Positions 11,001-50,377 of a stretch of DNA of 64,000 nt are shown in pieces. The number at the start of each line of letters is the position of its first letter. Position 1 is the stretch's first letter. Below the pieces are notes generated by a model. It was not told where the DNA came from and made no database searches. It saw only the letters and a list, made by a program, of their open reading frames with translations. The stretch covers positions 10,399,271 to 10,463,270 of the forward strand of contig OY992834.1 in the NCBI GenBank assembly GCA_963921425.1, read 5' to 3'. This DNA is from Dryas octopetala. Taxonomy: Eukaryota > Streptophyta > Magnoliopsida > Rosales > Rosaceae. Both the position numbers and the translations under genes were made by a program.

Positions 11001-11563
11001 ATGAAGCGAGCCACTGTTGTTGCGTTTGTGGTTTTTCCGAGCGTGGTGTTGGCAACAGAATATTCTGTTGGAGATGATTTTGGCTGGCAATCTGGATTTC
11101 ATTACCATGCTTGGGCTGATGACAAAACTTTCTATGTTGGAGATGTATTGGGTTAGGTGATTACTTAGCAGGCAGCTCCAGCACATTGCTTCCTTTTCTT
11201 TGCTGCATTCATCCCTTAAAATTGGTTTTGCATAAACTTCATTTGAATCTTCTTGTGTTGGTCTTCAAATTTGCACAGTTCTTTATAAATATTTGTTCCT
11301 GGAAATACGTATAATTATAAATTCTATAATTCACATCTTGGTTATTTTGTTTCCCAGTTTTCAACTACATCAGAGATTACAACCATGTTATTGAAGTTGA
11401 TGCTGCTGGGTATGATCAGTGTCTTGCATCTCCAAACTTGGGTGCCTATGACAGTGGGAATGACAGAATGACCTTGAGCACTCCTGGGAACAAGTATTAC
11501 ATATGTGAATGGCACTGTGGCTACTCTGACCAGAAGTTTATGGTCACTGTCTTACCAAACTAG
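11001..11563 (+). CDS. Phytocyanin (basic blue/plantacyanin-like), secreted
   Basis: Two plus-strand exons, 11001-11151 and 11358-11563, with the conserved phytocyanin intron position (GDVL-VFNY). The product is 118 residues: signal peptide MKRATVVAFVVFPSVVLA, then a single cupredoxin domain starting TEYSVGDDFGW, and no Pro-rich tail or GPI signal. Visible copper-site residues are His60 (DYNHVIEV), Cys100 and His103 (YYICEWHCGY); Cys72 and Cys104 would form the disulfide. The loop between Cys100 and His103 is two residues shorter than the usual C-x4-H, and the axial position is shifted (Gln109 is the candidate), so copper binding is likely but not certain. A small apoplastic electron-transfer-type protein, as in plantacyanins and stellacyanins. 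It is not visible as one long frame because the intron splits it. Confidence 0.88.
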
Positions 11564-11689
11564 ATTGGCACTGATGCATGTATGCCTGTATCTGTGTCTG
11601 CACCTACATCAGCACCCTGAGGACAAAAAGTGTATTCAGAAAACTTGGTTTATATTTTGAGCTTTTGGTGTCTTTTATGGGCATCTGTT

Positions 11690-11812
11690 TCTTTAGAATT
11701 TAGGGACTCTTATTTTTCTGTTATATTTTCAGATTGGGGAGCAGCAGTGTTACTGTGGATGTAGCTAAGCTGAGGGGTTTATTGTTAATAGGGGTTGTTG
11801 TAATTTTGTTGA
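11690..11812 (+). repeat. 3' flank copy paired with 10000-10110
   Basis: Probable 3'UTR or downstream flank of the plus-strand phytocyanin, about 130-250 bp after its stop codon. It is the plus-strand partner of the inverted copy at 10000-10110. Confidence 0.65.
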
Positions 11813-12006
11813 GGGCTCCTAGTTGTCTTTTTGTATTTTGGTGGACTCCTTGTCCCCTAATTTGTACTCTTTCATTGGTTTATGTTTCTTAAAAAAAATT
11901 AAAAAAAACAGCTTTGTGATTAGGAAGTCCAAAAGGAAGGGAGGGATATATATGATTCGTATGGGTGATGTATGATTAATAATTTCTATGTTGGACAAAA
12001 TTAATT

Positions 12007-12138
12007 GGATCATCTTAACTATTTTTAATTATCTTGTGTAAAATTTTTCTTATACATGTGAAATTTACTTGTGTGAGGATAGATATGTCTCATCTTTATT
12101 AGAAAAATGATATATAAGATGATCAGTTAAGATGATCC
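12007..12138. mobile_element. 132-bp MITE with perfect 14-bp inverted ends
   Basis: The left end GGATCATCTTAACT is the exact reverse complement of the right end AGTTAAGATGATCC. The body is AT-rich and noncoding. I see no clear target duplication, so the superfamily is unassigned. Confidence 0.6.
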
Positions 12139-12820
12139 CAATAGCAGAATTTTAGATGAGGGTGCATGTAGTCATAGCGGAGCCACCCTAGGCCTAGGTG
12201 ACATGTGCCTCTGCTGACCCAAAGTGGTAACTAAACTCATTTTTTTGGATCAAAAAGGTGGTAACTCATTTGAACTAATAAAAATGGTGTGAATTATTCT
12301 TATATATGGTTTGTAGACTAGACTGTAGTAGTCTAATCATAATGCTTGCCTATGTTTGGGTTGGGCTTATGTTTCTTTTCCTTTTAAGTTTTCTATATTA
12401 AGCCCACTTTTTTAGCTACGTGGATTTGGGCTTTTGTTTATGTATAGTTGTTGAGCTTCTGTTATAACTATAGTACCAACATTAATAAAATATTATCTTA
12501 CTCATTTTACATTAGTAGGCCCAATAATCAAGTGTCATGTTGGAGTATTGGGGTAGAGACTAGAGAGTAGTCCTCTCCATTATCACACACACCATCTCTA
12601 ACTTGTTGCAACTCACATTATTAAGGATCTGAAATCTAATTGGCCAAAAAAGAAAAAGGATCTGAAAGCTTTAGCTACATTAGAGAACCTTTCAGACAAC
12701 CCTAAACACATGATATGGATGAGATGATTTCAATTTGTTATTGCGATTATATTGTTGATGAAGCTATAAATATTCTAACACATTGAGTGTTCACTACACC
12801 TTTATAATTTAGATGTACAT
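12139..12820. other. Intergenic, no gene seen
   Basis: AT-rich DNA without recognisable exons. A short palindromic stretch around CCTAGGCCTAGG lies at about 12188-12199. Confidence 0.55.
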
Positions 12821-13563
12821 TGTGACAGGACCGCCCCCGGATTTCACCCTGAAACCCGGAAAGGTCCTGCGGGAATCCAATTTCAAGGAAAATCCTACCG
12901 AAAATTCGGCAGAACCTCCCCTAAAAATGGACTAACCCAGAAATTTCAAGACCTGTTAAAAACACTTCTAAGTCATCAACCACCTCTACCACAACCAAAT
13001 AGGGTTTCAGACCCAACAATTTCACAGAGAATCCAACTTAAAATTGTAGATGATTATCAGAGCTGCTATCCTAATACAAGGAATTTTCTACAAAAAATTA
13101 AATGACGCCTACAGGGTCCGACTAGGGAGATGGATGTAACTGCCTCGACGTTATTGGCTCGACCTCCACCAAAGCTACTACCTGGGGGAAACAATTTGAA
13201 CAAAAATAGGAAAATGGTGAGATAACTCAGTGAGTGGACAGTTTAATAAAAATGAAAATCAAAGGTAAATATCTTTTCAGAAAACCCTTTATAACTAGAT
13301 TTAAATTCTAAGACATCACGTTGCTTTTGAAATCCCCCAGTTTTAAAATCATTTCCAAGCTTTAAGAATATTATAAAAACTAAAGGAACTCAAAGAAAAG
13401 ATAACTCAAAACACTTTTCTCAAAAGCCAATCATTTAATTTATCAAAATCATAATAAAATCGAAATCATTATAAAACTCGAAAGATATTTCTCACTTGAA
13501 ATCCATAAAACACTCCTGAAGGTACCAATTTCATTTTCCACCATGCTATATACCCTGAATAAT

Positions 13564-13760
13564 CCTGGCCATACACACGCGTGGAGTAAATCCAACACGT
13601 GCAGGCAATATCCTGGCCATACACACGCGTGGAGTGAGTCCAACACGTGCAGGCAATATCCTGGCCATACACACGCGTGGAGTGAATCCAACACGTGCAG
13701 GCAATATCCTGGCCATACACACGTGTGAATAAATCAGCACGTGCAGGCAATCCTGGTCAT
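13564..13760. repeat. 48-bp minisatellite, about four copies
   Basis: The units start CCTGGCCATACACACGCGTG at 13564, 13612, 13660 and 13708 (period exactly 48), with a last partial, diverged unit at 13752 after a 44-bp step. Because 48 is a multiple of three and stop-free, several frames on both strands stay open and give periodic peptides. These are not genes. Confidence 0.9.
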
Positions 13761-15394
13761 ACGTGCACGCAGAGCGGCCCCCAAAGGGCGAAGCATCCCG
13801 ACACACGGCCCAAAGCCTATATGTGCATCGTGATGGGTCCCAAAGACCTATTAAATCTGATAACCTGTAGGGTACTGCAAAGGGTGGTTTTGAAAACCAT
13901 TTTCTATAACCAAATCATAATCCTTTTTCCACCAAGAATAAATATCAAGATACTTTTCTAAAAAGAAACTCAAAATCCATAAACCAACATACAAAATCCG
14001 AATCAAATTCAATATACAGAAATCAAATACTACTTTTCGACAAAACCGAAATATTAAATGAACCTTGTATATAAAATGAGAAACTAATTTCCTTTCCCAA
14101 AGTCCAACAACTCATTAAAACCAACATGTAAATATATGTTTTAAAAACTTACTTATGAAGCATTTGAAATCCGAAATCTAACATTTTCATCAAATCCCAA
14201 AACAAATTCAAACCATCATGCATAATAGGATTAATGAAATCTTTTATGATTTTATTTAAAAACCAAAGTTCGCTCACATTTGTTATTTCTAAATCAAACT
14301 TAAATAACCAAATAAAAAAAAACATAAATTTCATAAATCAGTTTAAGGAAGAAGGGTCCACTCACCGTGAGAAAATCTAATGTCGATCCTCCGCCGGATC
14401 GTCGCGAACCCCGATCGTGTCGCCTATAACACAACGATAAAATATGAAATTAGTCTCGACTCCAATACGTTAAATTTTGTGTGTTAATTCTAATGTCTCG
14501 CTAAACTCACGCTCGAGTAACGGTTATAAATCATCTTCCTCAAAACTATACGCTCTCTAACCTATTCCTAACCATCTCGAAACTTCCCGGCTCACACCAG
14601 CATCAACCACACCCAAACTCCTAATTTCTTCAAGTTTCTCATTAGGGTCGACACTTAGAGGTTTACTAGTGGATAAATTATCCAAAACCACTCCAACAAT
14701 TTCCACAAAACTCAGCCAATCCATAGCAAATCCGAACTGGGTTCCAACCCTTGAAATCAAACTTCCCAAAACTCAAATGTCTCTAAATTATTCTAAATTT
14801 CAGATTCTAGATGACCAATGGGTACTTTAGGGATGTAAATCATCTCAGAAAACAAAGAGAAAAGCCATCAATTTGAAATCCACATAGGAACCCGAAATGG
14901 CCCTTCAATCCTCCAAAAATCCAATTTCCAAATGCTCAAATTGGTCAAGACAGAGTAAGGAGAATTAAAGCCCAGAAAAATGGAGGAAAACCCACCTGAA
15001 AACAAGCCGAACGGAGGCCGGAGAGGGTTGAAAAATCCGGCGAAGAGGAGCGGCGGCTGTAGGATTTTCTGGCATGTTTCTCGCGTGTGGGTGCTGGCCG
15101 GCGAAGGGAAAGGCCGGGGAGGTGGTGGTCGGCTTGTGGGGATCACGCCGGTGAGCCCAGCTCGGAGGGAGGTGGCTGGCGGCGTGATTTCCTGGTCGTG
15201 GTGGTGCTGTGCCGAGCAGGGGAAAAGAGAGAGAGACGCGAAGGAGAGAGAGAGCACGGGGAGAGAGAAAACTGGGTCAGTGGGGTAGCTGGTCGCCGGC
15301 CTCTGGTCGCCGGGAAGTAGGCCGGAGCTGGCCGCGCCGGTGAGAGGAGAGAGGGGGAGGTGAGTGAGCTCGGGGAAAGAGGGAGAAGTGAGAG

Positions 15395-15495
15395 TGCGGG
15401 AGAGAGAGAGAGAGAGAATATAAAGAGAGAGAGAAGATTCTAGAGAGAGAGAGATATAAAGGAGAGAGAGAGAAGGTTCTAGAGAGAGAGAGAAA
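15395..15495. repeat. GA-rich microsatellite tracts
   Basis: Interrupted GAGAGA tracts near the right part of the 3-kb retroelement-like repeat. They produce a spurious Ser/Leu frame on the minus strand. Confidence 0.75.
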
Positions 15496-15872
15496 ATTCA
15501 ATAAAAAAAATCAGGTTTTTTAAACCCAATTTGTCATTTTACGAAATTGCCCCTCGCTTCAAATGCCCATATCTTCCAATCTGTAACTCGGATTGGCGCG
15601 TGCCGCGTGTCTATGAAATCGTGGGTTCGAAACCTATCTAACGGACCCGAAGTCAAAATAGAATTCCCATTCTTTTTAAAAGTCAACTTTTGGTCAAGCT
15701 TAAATTAAAACAAAAATAAATAAATCAAAACTTTAAATCAAAACCCTTTTTATTTTCTAAATAAATATCAAAATCTTTAAAATTCAATTCCACATCCTTT
15801 AAAAAAAATCTCTTAAAACATAGTTAAATAAAAATTTAAATTTCTAGTGAAAATTTGGGTCGGGTTGTTACA

Positions 15873-16445
15873 CATTGTCTATAAAAAATATCTTAAATGC
15901 ATATTATGCAAAAGATATTTGAAATTTATATAGAAATTCTGCAGGTTCTTTGAATTACTTAGAGTTGAAGATTTCTTAATTGTGTTTGTCCAACTTCTAA
16001 CGTGAATTATAAAATTATGATCGTGATTACTCAATTTACCAAATAGTGTTATTCGAGTTAGTGTGGGTTGGTCATATCCATCCAATTTATTAATTTAATG
16101 CTTACTCCTAGCTATGGGTGGGTGTACAATAGTCAATAATTTTAAAGAACACAATGTTTATTTATTTTTTTCATCATTTTGTTTATAAGAGTCATTTTGT
16201 TAACTTTGAAGTTAAGTATAGTTGTCATTCAAATTTTCATAACTATATAGTGAAACTATACTTTAACAAATTATGGGGTGAAAGATCAAATTTACGAAAA
16301 AAAATAAAATTAATAAAATGATTAATGAGTATTACGAAAAGTTATATTTGACATATCACCAAAAATAATCACACAAGGATGGCACATGTTTTCATGCATG
16401 CAATTAAAGAAGTTTTTTTTCTTTGTTACATTAGACCGTAAAGAC
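15873..16445. other. Intergenic, no gene seen
   Basis: AT-rich sequence between two transposable elements; no exon-like signal recognised. Confidence 0.55.
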
Positions 16446-16591
16446 GAGAAATTATTCAGTGTTCCGAATACACCACTTGGCCATTCCACTCAAAAGCTGC
16501 CACATGTTTTTTCTTTCTCCAACTACATAAAGGAACACTTCAGCCTCCATCATTTTTAGTTCTTTCTCCAACTAATGGCGTCCAAACTCCT

Positions 16592-16642
<51 letters not shown>

Positions 16643-17450
16643 TCCCAACAACCATTGGATTAATGAACCCCACACCCTCCCATGGCCACTCCCCCAACGT
16701 CGGCACACCTCCTCGCCACCGTCGTCGTTGGAGTTGTCGGAGGTACTGCCGCGAATAATGAATTGATGGGTATGTGTGAGAAAAGTGTGAATTTTGTAGA
16801 TTTTTGGTATTTTTTTATTTTTTAATTTTGGTCTGAAAGGAGATTTGGGTATCCATCTGGGTGGCTTGGTAATCTAAAAGTATTGTTGAGAAATACAAAA
16901 TGAATGATTCCAATAGATTTTGGGCATTTTCAACCAGTCAATCAAAGGAAAATTAAGGCTGAGTGTGTGGCTAAAGGAATTGGATCCCCTGCCTTGCTTC
17001 TCTATAAGGCCGGTACTAGGTTTAAATATGAGCCTTTGAAGACAAAGTAGAGAGAGAAAGAGTAGGGAGATAGAGATTGTCTTCAAAAACTCATATTTGA
17101 GCCTGGTACCAGGCTTGCAGGGAAACAAGGCAGAGGATCCAGGTCTGTGGCTAAAATGGTGTGGCTTCCATGGATGACACATAATGAAGCTTAAAAGTTA
17201 TGTTTTTTACATTTGAGAGAGCTGAACAGAGAATGGATTGAAAAAAAATGTGAGTTTTGATGTGGGTTTTTTGGGGTTGGACCATATGAGGTGTGTGCCT
17301 AAAATGGTTTTCAAGTTCTGAATTATTTTTTGTTGTAGAAGAATGGGGAGGAAGAAGGGAGGAGACGGGGACATGTAGCAACTTTTGAGTGAAATGGATA
17401 CACCACTGGGATATGCCACGTGGTGTATCCGGAACATTGAATAATTTCTC
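16446..17450. mobile_element. 1.0-kb Mutator-like non-autonomous element
   Basis: The left end GAGAAATTATTCAGTGTTCC matches the inverted right end GAGAAATTATTCAATGTTCC. Similarity continues patchily for about 60-80 bp through ACACCAC and CACTCAAAAG. Flanking 9-mers CGTAAAGAC (16437-16445) and CATAAAGAC (17451-17459) differ at one base, fitting a 9-bp target duplication. The interior has a CT microsatellite (about 16596-16637) and a smaller imperfect inverted repeat (about 17008-17120). No transposase is seen. Confidence 0.72.
16596..16637. repeat. CT microsatellite
   Basis: About 20 CT units inside the 1.0-kb Mutator-like element. The short frame reading a Ser-Leu run across it is not a gene. 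Confidence 0.9.
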
Positions 17451-17499
17451 CATAAAGACCTATTAATTTATTTTAATTATAATTTTTTTATCTCAATAT

Positions 17500-18069
17500 T
17501 AGGGGTGGGTTTGAAAATCGAAAAACTAACCAAACCAACTTGAATTAAATCGAAAAAAATTAGATTTTGACAAAAATCGAACCGACCATCCCTTAGGTTC
17601 AGTTTGATTTTGATCTTCAAAAAACCATAAGAACCAAACCAATGACCTCCATTTTATTAGTGAAACAACATCGTTTTGCTTTGAAACTATAATGTTAACT
17701 TTGATTTTATGTTTTTTTTTTGTAATCTTTTGGATCGTAATCTCAACTTTGATTTCATGTTGCCTTTAAAAAAAAAAATTTCTTTTGGACTGTAATCTTA
17801 ATAAATTTATAGTTTCTTTAATTTATTAGTTGTTGCATTAAACTTCCATAAATAATTTAGAATGTTCTAGGCTTCAAAAAGGACAGTTCAAATCGATTGA
17901 ATCGAATCGAAAGGGTTTAAATTTGGTTCAGTTCGATTGTGAATAATTTTAATGGTCGAATCGAAAGGGTTTAAGTTTGGTTCAGTTCAGTTCGAACCGA
18001 TTTCTTGTAATAGATTGGATTCATGATTCAACCTTAAAATCGAGCCAAACCGAATCGACACCACCCCTT
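17500..18069. mobile_element. hAT-like MITE with AGGGGTGG ends
   Basis: The left end AGGGGTGG and right end CCACCCCT are inverted. The body is rich in AATCGAACC-like and GGTTCAGTTCG-like blocks, common in plant hAT-type MITEs. The flanks share TCAATAT (17493-17499 and 18070-18076), consistent with a slightly decayed 8-bp duplication. Confidence 0.6.
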
Positions 18070-18369
18070 TCAATATCTCATCCACACAAGTTACTAGGTT
18101 TAGACCCCCAAGGGCATAACCAAATAAAACATTTTACGGTGGAAAACTAGTACAAACATTCAATGAAGCTTTTGATAGAAAAAAAAACATTAACTAGGCC
18201 CCTCCCATTTTGGTATTTCCTTCAAGGCTTCAATTACAAGAGGTTCAATTTTATATTTCCCTTCCTCATTTTTTGAGCTTTTTCCTCATTGGGCAGGTGG
18301 AAAAAATAAATAAGTAAGCATGGCATGGTAAATAGCGTAAATAGAAATTATAGAATAAAAGATAATTTT

Positions 18370-19585
18370 TGGGTTTCATTTTTTTTGATTTTTGACTGGG
18401 CAACCACTAACCAGACCACCAGACCCACAGGCTTTCTTGTTTCTATTACCTGCGAAATCCACCATCTCTCGCGCGCCCAATTCGCCTTCTCTTTCTGAAA
18501 AACATCTATCTCCTTTTCTCTGTAATTTTTTTTTCTTTTCATTTTCTTTTCCATTTTCTGGATCAATAATCGCTGCAAAATTCATCGCCATTTCCGGATC
18601 CTATTTTTCCAAGGTAATCAATCAATTTTTAATCTCCTCCCTCGTTGACGCACTTTGCATTTTCATAACTGTTTATTTATTTTTGTTGAATTTTGAATAT
18701 CAATGGTTATTTCTGTCTGATCTGTGCATTTTCTTTGCGCATTTCTTTAGCTACCACAACCTTGAATCGTTGCTACATATGTTGGTTGCGTTATACATAC
18801 TCATACACACATAGGTTAGTAGTGTAATGAAGATGATCGATCTTCTGCATTCATGTAATCCACAATGCGCAGCTGGGTCGATCTCGGTTTCAATAGTTCA
18901 AACCAAGTAAATGTAGGTTCATATGTATGAGTAAATGCACATGTGACTGTATTGGGTTCCTAGGTAGATCTTTGGAATCCCTGTAATTATTTTTTCTGTG
19001 ACTTAAAGGGTAGTCTTTGCGAACCGCATCCTTTGGCTTCTGAAATTTTGAGCAAAGGGTACACACATTAACTAAGCTTAAGACTAATGGACTACCATGA
19101 AACTGGGATTACTTAAGATGAACCCAACTTGGTACAATAAGCAATAGACTGCCAGAAGAGTTCCAAATGGAGATTGTTTCTTATACAAAAATGTTTAAAC
19201 TGGATCTGGGTTGAAAGCTTCTTTGGGAGTTTTTGAATGAATTTTTGTAGCCCAAAGTGAAAATTTATGTCTTTTATGATTTCACCGGTCAGAAATGTTT
19301 TTGAATTGATTATAGCATCCATAACTTTTATCCTGTTTGGGTGGCAGAGTGTGTGAATATTGAATGATTTTGTTGAATTTATTGGTATCCCATTTGCAGC
19401 TTAAAAGTTATTCACTGCCAATTAATAGCTTTATTTTCTCCTAGTGTCAACCCCGTTGATTCATTTAATTGTTTGAACCGTTTCACTGGGTTGACTCTAA
19501 TGATATGCACACCTCATTTATTTCTATATTTTTGTAGGTAACTCAGTGTATGCATCGTTCGAATGATTTATAGAGCTGTATTATA
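18370..19585 (+). promoter_or_regulatory. Likely 5'UTR exon and 5'UTR intron of the BEACH gene
   Basis: A donor AAG-GTAATC at about 18613 and an acceptor TTTTGTAG at 19537 suggest a leader intron of about 0.92 kb. The remaining leader (19538-19585) contains two short upstream ORFs: ATG at 19550 (7 codons plus stop) and ATG at 19563 (7 codons, stop TAA 19584-19586). The second stop overlaps the main ATG at 19586 by one base. Splice sites and transcription start are inferred. Confidence 0.5.
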
Positions 19586-47245
<27,660 letters not shown>

Positions 47246-49260
47246 TTTTAGGCCATACTGGAAAAGGAAAACAGAAGATACCCGATACTATTTACCACTA
47301 GGACAAGAACTGCAAGGGCATGTTAGGTGCCCCTGTTTTTGAAATTGAGACAATTCATTCAGTTGCAGTTTGGAGCTTTGTTTTGAGTGTATCATATGTG
47401 TATTAGATAAGCAGAAGAACCCTATCTTATATACCCAGAGTTACAGGTTATTAGATTTTCTGCGGGGTTGTTTTTTCGATTCAGTTGAGTTGTAAGTATG
47501 TACAATGAGATTGGCGAGCTGAAGGCTATTGAGGTCTTGAGCTATTCTTTTTTGTCCATTGATTTTTTCATATTTTAGTGAATGAAAATATAAAAGTTAT
47601 TCATTCTAGTAAATGGAAACTTTTGTTTTTCTTTGCCAAACCAAAATGAATCGGTTGAAATTACCACTGGAAGTAATTTGTTTTCTAAGAGCTTGTGCTT
47701 TACAATTTGACCCATTTTGTTGAGATCGATACAAGACTTTGCGTTTTTATGTTGAGTTTTTGCAGCTTGTAAGTGAAAGTGGCAAAACATCAGTGTCCCA
47801 ATCCACTGCAAAATTATGTCAAGAAAGCTGATGAAGGCCAGATGGTGTTCTCTACGTTGGTTTAATTGGCTTATGATATGAGTAGGTTTTCTTATGAAGC
47901 ATTTCCTTTGGCATGGTTTTTGTTGTCAATCCCAGACATACAAGCTACTCATTTGATCTTTGTAAATGTGTATTTAAGATTTCATCTCATACACCTGATT
48001 GATTTTAATTGAATTTTGTCTAAAGATTCGCTGTACACACTTGCATGATATTTCCAAAACTAGATTTTGTATGTTCATCAGTCCATGTACCAACAATAAT
48101 GAGTGTATCTATTTCACCTCCCAACTTGATTCCACCTTCCTTTTAATAAATTTGGGTTAAAGTTCTTGCTAAAAGAAGATGCTCACCAGACCTAAATTAA
48201 AAAAATAAAGTTTTGCTAAACAACATCCTACTATGCTAATGACTATTTGGTTGAGTGGATGGCAACTAGTCTCCTTTTATCTTCCATTTCTCAAGTTCAA
48301 ATTTTCATAAATAACAGTTGATTAATTATTAAAAAAAAAAAAAAACATATCCTTTTATGTTCATTGAACATTAAACACCCTTGAAATCATCCTTTTATGA
48401 ATAGTCCATATGAGGCCTTGACGAAGCGCCAAACACTCAGCAGTCAGCAATTGTAATTGTGGTATGCCCAAGATTAAAACCAACCAATAGGCCAAACATT
48501 TATAAAACCAACAGCGTTACCATTAAAAATGAAACCATCAAAATTCAACTTAAAGAAGGGGGAAGGGAGAGAATTTCAAACAATATGTGAAAGGGAACAG
48601 ACCGAGGCCATCGGGCACTCAGCCATCTCTCTCAAATGGAATTTCTATTTTTTTTTATTCCACCCAATAAAGCGTGAACATAACCATATGAATTGATACC
48701 ATTACTAATTTACTATCTATATTCAAAGGTCTTAAAGCGTGTTATCAATGAACTTATCATGGATAAAATTATTAATAAATTACTCATAATTGAAAGATTT
48801 GTAACTGGAAATCAGTAAAATAAAAAATTAAGTTCCAGCTCAATATGTCTGTGTACGTGCGTAGAGACTGAAAAAATACACTACCGAGTGCTCAGTATAG
48901 GCAGATTTGCCCATTTTTAAGTTGCATATGCATCCTTTTTAGCTTGTAGATGCCTTTTTTAGTTTGTAAATACATCTTTTTAGGTTGCAGATAATATGTT
49001 TTAGGTTGTACATGCACTTATAAATGCAGCTTTCAAATGCAGGTTAGACAACCCGCATCTGCAACCACCGAGTGCTAAACAATTCCCATCAATCATTCTT
49101 TGGACAGTTTAGGCTGCAACTTAATTTTTGAGGGTTTATTTCTTTTATTATAGTCCTGTTCAGTAATTTTGATTAAAGAAATATGTTAAAATTAAAAAAG
49201 ATCAAGGTTCAATCTTAATACTTAATAGTGTTCCTCATACATTAACATTATTTTATTTTT
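47246..49260. other. 3' flank of the BEACH gene and intergenic DNA
   Basis: The 3'UTR probably reaches to about 47.6-47.8 kb. No further gene is recognised. About 48877-49070 holds five or so diverged units of about 21 bp (GTTGCATATGCATC-TTTTTAG type) between two CCGAGTGCT motifs. Confidence 0.5.
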
Positions 49261-49890
49261 GAGCAAATTACAATTTAGTACCTCAACTTTACATATTGTT
49301 TCAATTTAGTACCCCAACTTTGAAAACTTGCAAAAAATTACCTCAACTCTCAGTTTGTGTCAAAATAGTACCTCCGTTAGTTTTTCTGTCAAATAAACCG
49401 TTATCTACTAATGTGGCAGGGGTTATTTTGTTTTTTTATCCACATTTAAAAAATAATAATATTTTTAAAACTTTTGAATAAAAAAAAATTAAAATTTTCA
49501 AAAATAAAAAATTTTTTTGGGGGGAAAATGGCAGGGAGGGTCGGGGGGGGGGGGGGGGGTGAAGGGGGCGGGAAGGGATGAGGCTGGGAATTGGGGAGGG
49601 GGCAGAGGGTGCTGTGTAAAAATAATTTTTAAGAAAATTTTTTATTTTAATTATTTTTAGAAAATTTTTTTATTCAAAAGTTTTAAAAATATTATTATTT
49701 TTTAAATATGGGTAAAAAGATGAAAATACCCCTGCAACATCAGCATATAACGATTTATTTGACAGTAAAACTAACGGAGATACTATTTTGACACAAATTG
49801 AAAGTTGAAGTACTTTTTTATAAGTTTTCAAAATTGAGGTACTAAATTGAAACAATATATAAAATTGAGTTACTAAATTGTAATTTGCTC
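49261..49890. mobile_element. 630-bp long-TIR Mutator-like MITE
   Basis: The ends start GAGCAAATTACAATTTAGTA on both strands and stay similar for roughly 250 bp (about 85% by eye). Perfect 9-bp flanks TTTATTTTT (49252-49260 and 49891-49899) support a Mutator-type insertion, though the 9-mer is low complexity. The centre holds a long G run (about 49543-49558) and further G tracts. The CCTCCGTTAG motif is shared with the TIR of the Pack-MULE at 6021-8251. Confidence 0.8.
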
Positions 49891-50280
49891 TTTATTTTTT
49901 CTTAACCTATCAAAAATAATATTGTTTTGGATTTTTTTAAAGTACAAATGAAGGGTATTATGGACAAAACAGCCCACAAGAAGATATTTAATACAAGTTG
50001 GCCTATTAATCAGCAGAGTGCTTGACATCTTTTTTATTTTTATTGAAACTGTTGATTTCAGTGAATAGTTTCAACACTAAAATCGTGTAAAGATGATACT
50101 TATACAAATGTCTTATATACAAATGAACCATTAATAAATTAACACAAGACATAAAAGTAAAATCATTTAGAATTACATTCACTCAAATTTTGTTAGTTAC
50201 TGTTCCTAAAAAAATGTCTAGACTTTTTTAACGGTAAATGTGTTATTTTATAAAGTGAACTGGTTTTGAGAATTCGTTGC
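49891..50280. other. Intergenic, no gene seen
   Basis: AT-rich DNA between the Mutator-like MITE and the promoter of the CCDC137-like gene. Confidence 0.5.
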
Positions 50281-50282
50281 AA

Positions 50283-50345
50283 GCCCAACTACCCGTGGGC
50301 CTCTAATATGGCGGAAAACCCTACCAGTTGCGGTGATTAGGGTTT
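50283..50345 (+). promoter_or_regulatory. Site II and telo-box promoter of CCDC137-like gene
   Basis: Site II-type elements GCCCA (50283-50287) and TGGGCC (50296-50301) lie upstream of AAACCCTA (50316-50323) and TAGGGTTT (50338-50345), all within 100 bp of the start codon at 50378. This combination is well known in plant promoters of ribosomal protein and ribosome-biogenesis genes and fits the predicted nucleolar role of the protein. Confidence 0.65.
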
Positions 50346-50377
50346 AGAGAGAGATAGAGGAAGAGAGAGTGAGAGAG

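Larger units (their letters stand above)
12821..15872. mobile_element. 3-kb noncoding retroelement-like repeat (solo-LTR-like) with TGT...ACA ends
   Basis: The segment starts TGTGACAGGACC and ends GGGTTGTTACA. Read from the other strand it starts TGTAACAACCCGACCC, a common start for long plant LTRs. A direct ACAT lies at both borders (12817-12820 and 15872-15875), but the exact terminal base and target duplication are ambiguous. No gag or pol frames are present and I see no internal long direct repeats, so a solo LTR or a large non-autonomous derivative fits best. It contains the 48-bp minisatellite at 13564-13760, a GC-rich segment at about 14990-15360 and GA tracts at about 15400-15495. Orientation is not fixed. 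Confidence 0.6.

Noticed and set aside
13564..13760. Possible CRISPR-like array
   Set aside because: The repeats are contiguous without unique spacers, and the DNA is plant nuclear.
13449..13961. Periodic frames on both strands with HTHAWSESN- or YGQDIACTCW-like repeats
   Set aside because: Product of a 48-bp minisatellite whose period is a multiple of three; no gene signals.
14868..15320. Open frames of up to 129 codons in the GC-rich part of the 3-kb repeat
   Set aside because: Low complexity, opposite-strand overlap and no recognisable domain; they lie inside a repeat element.
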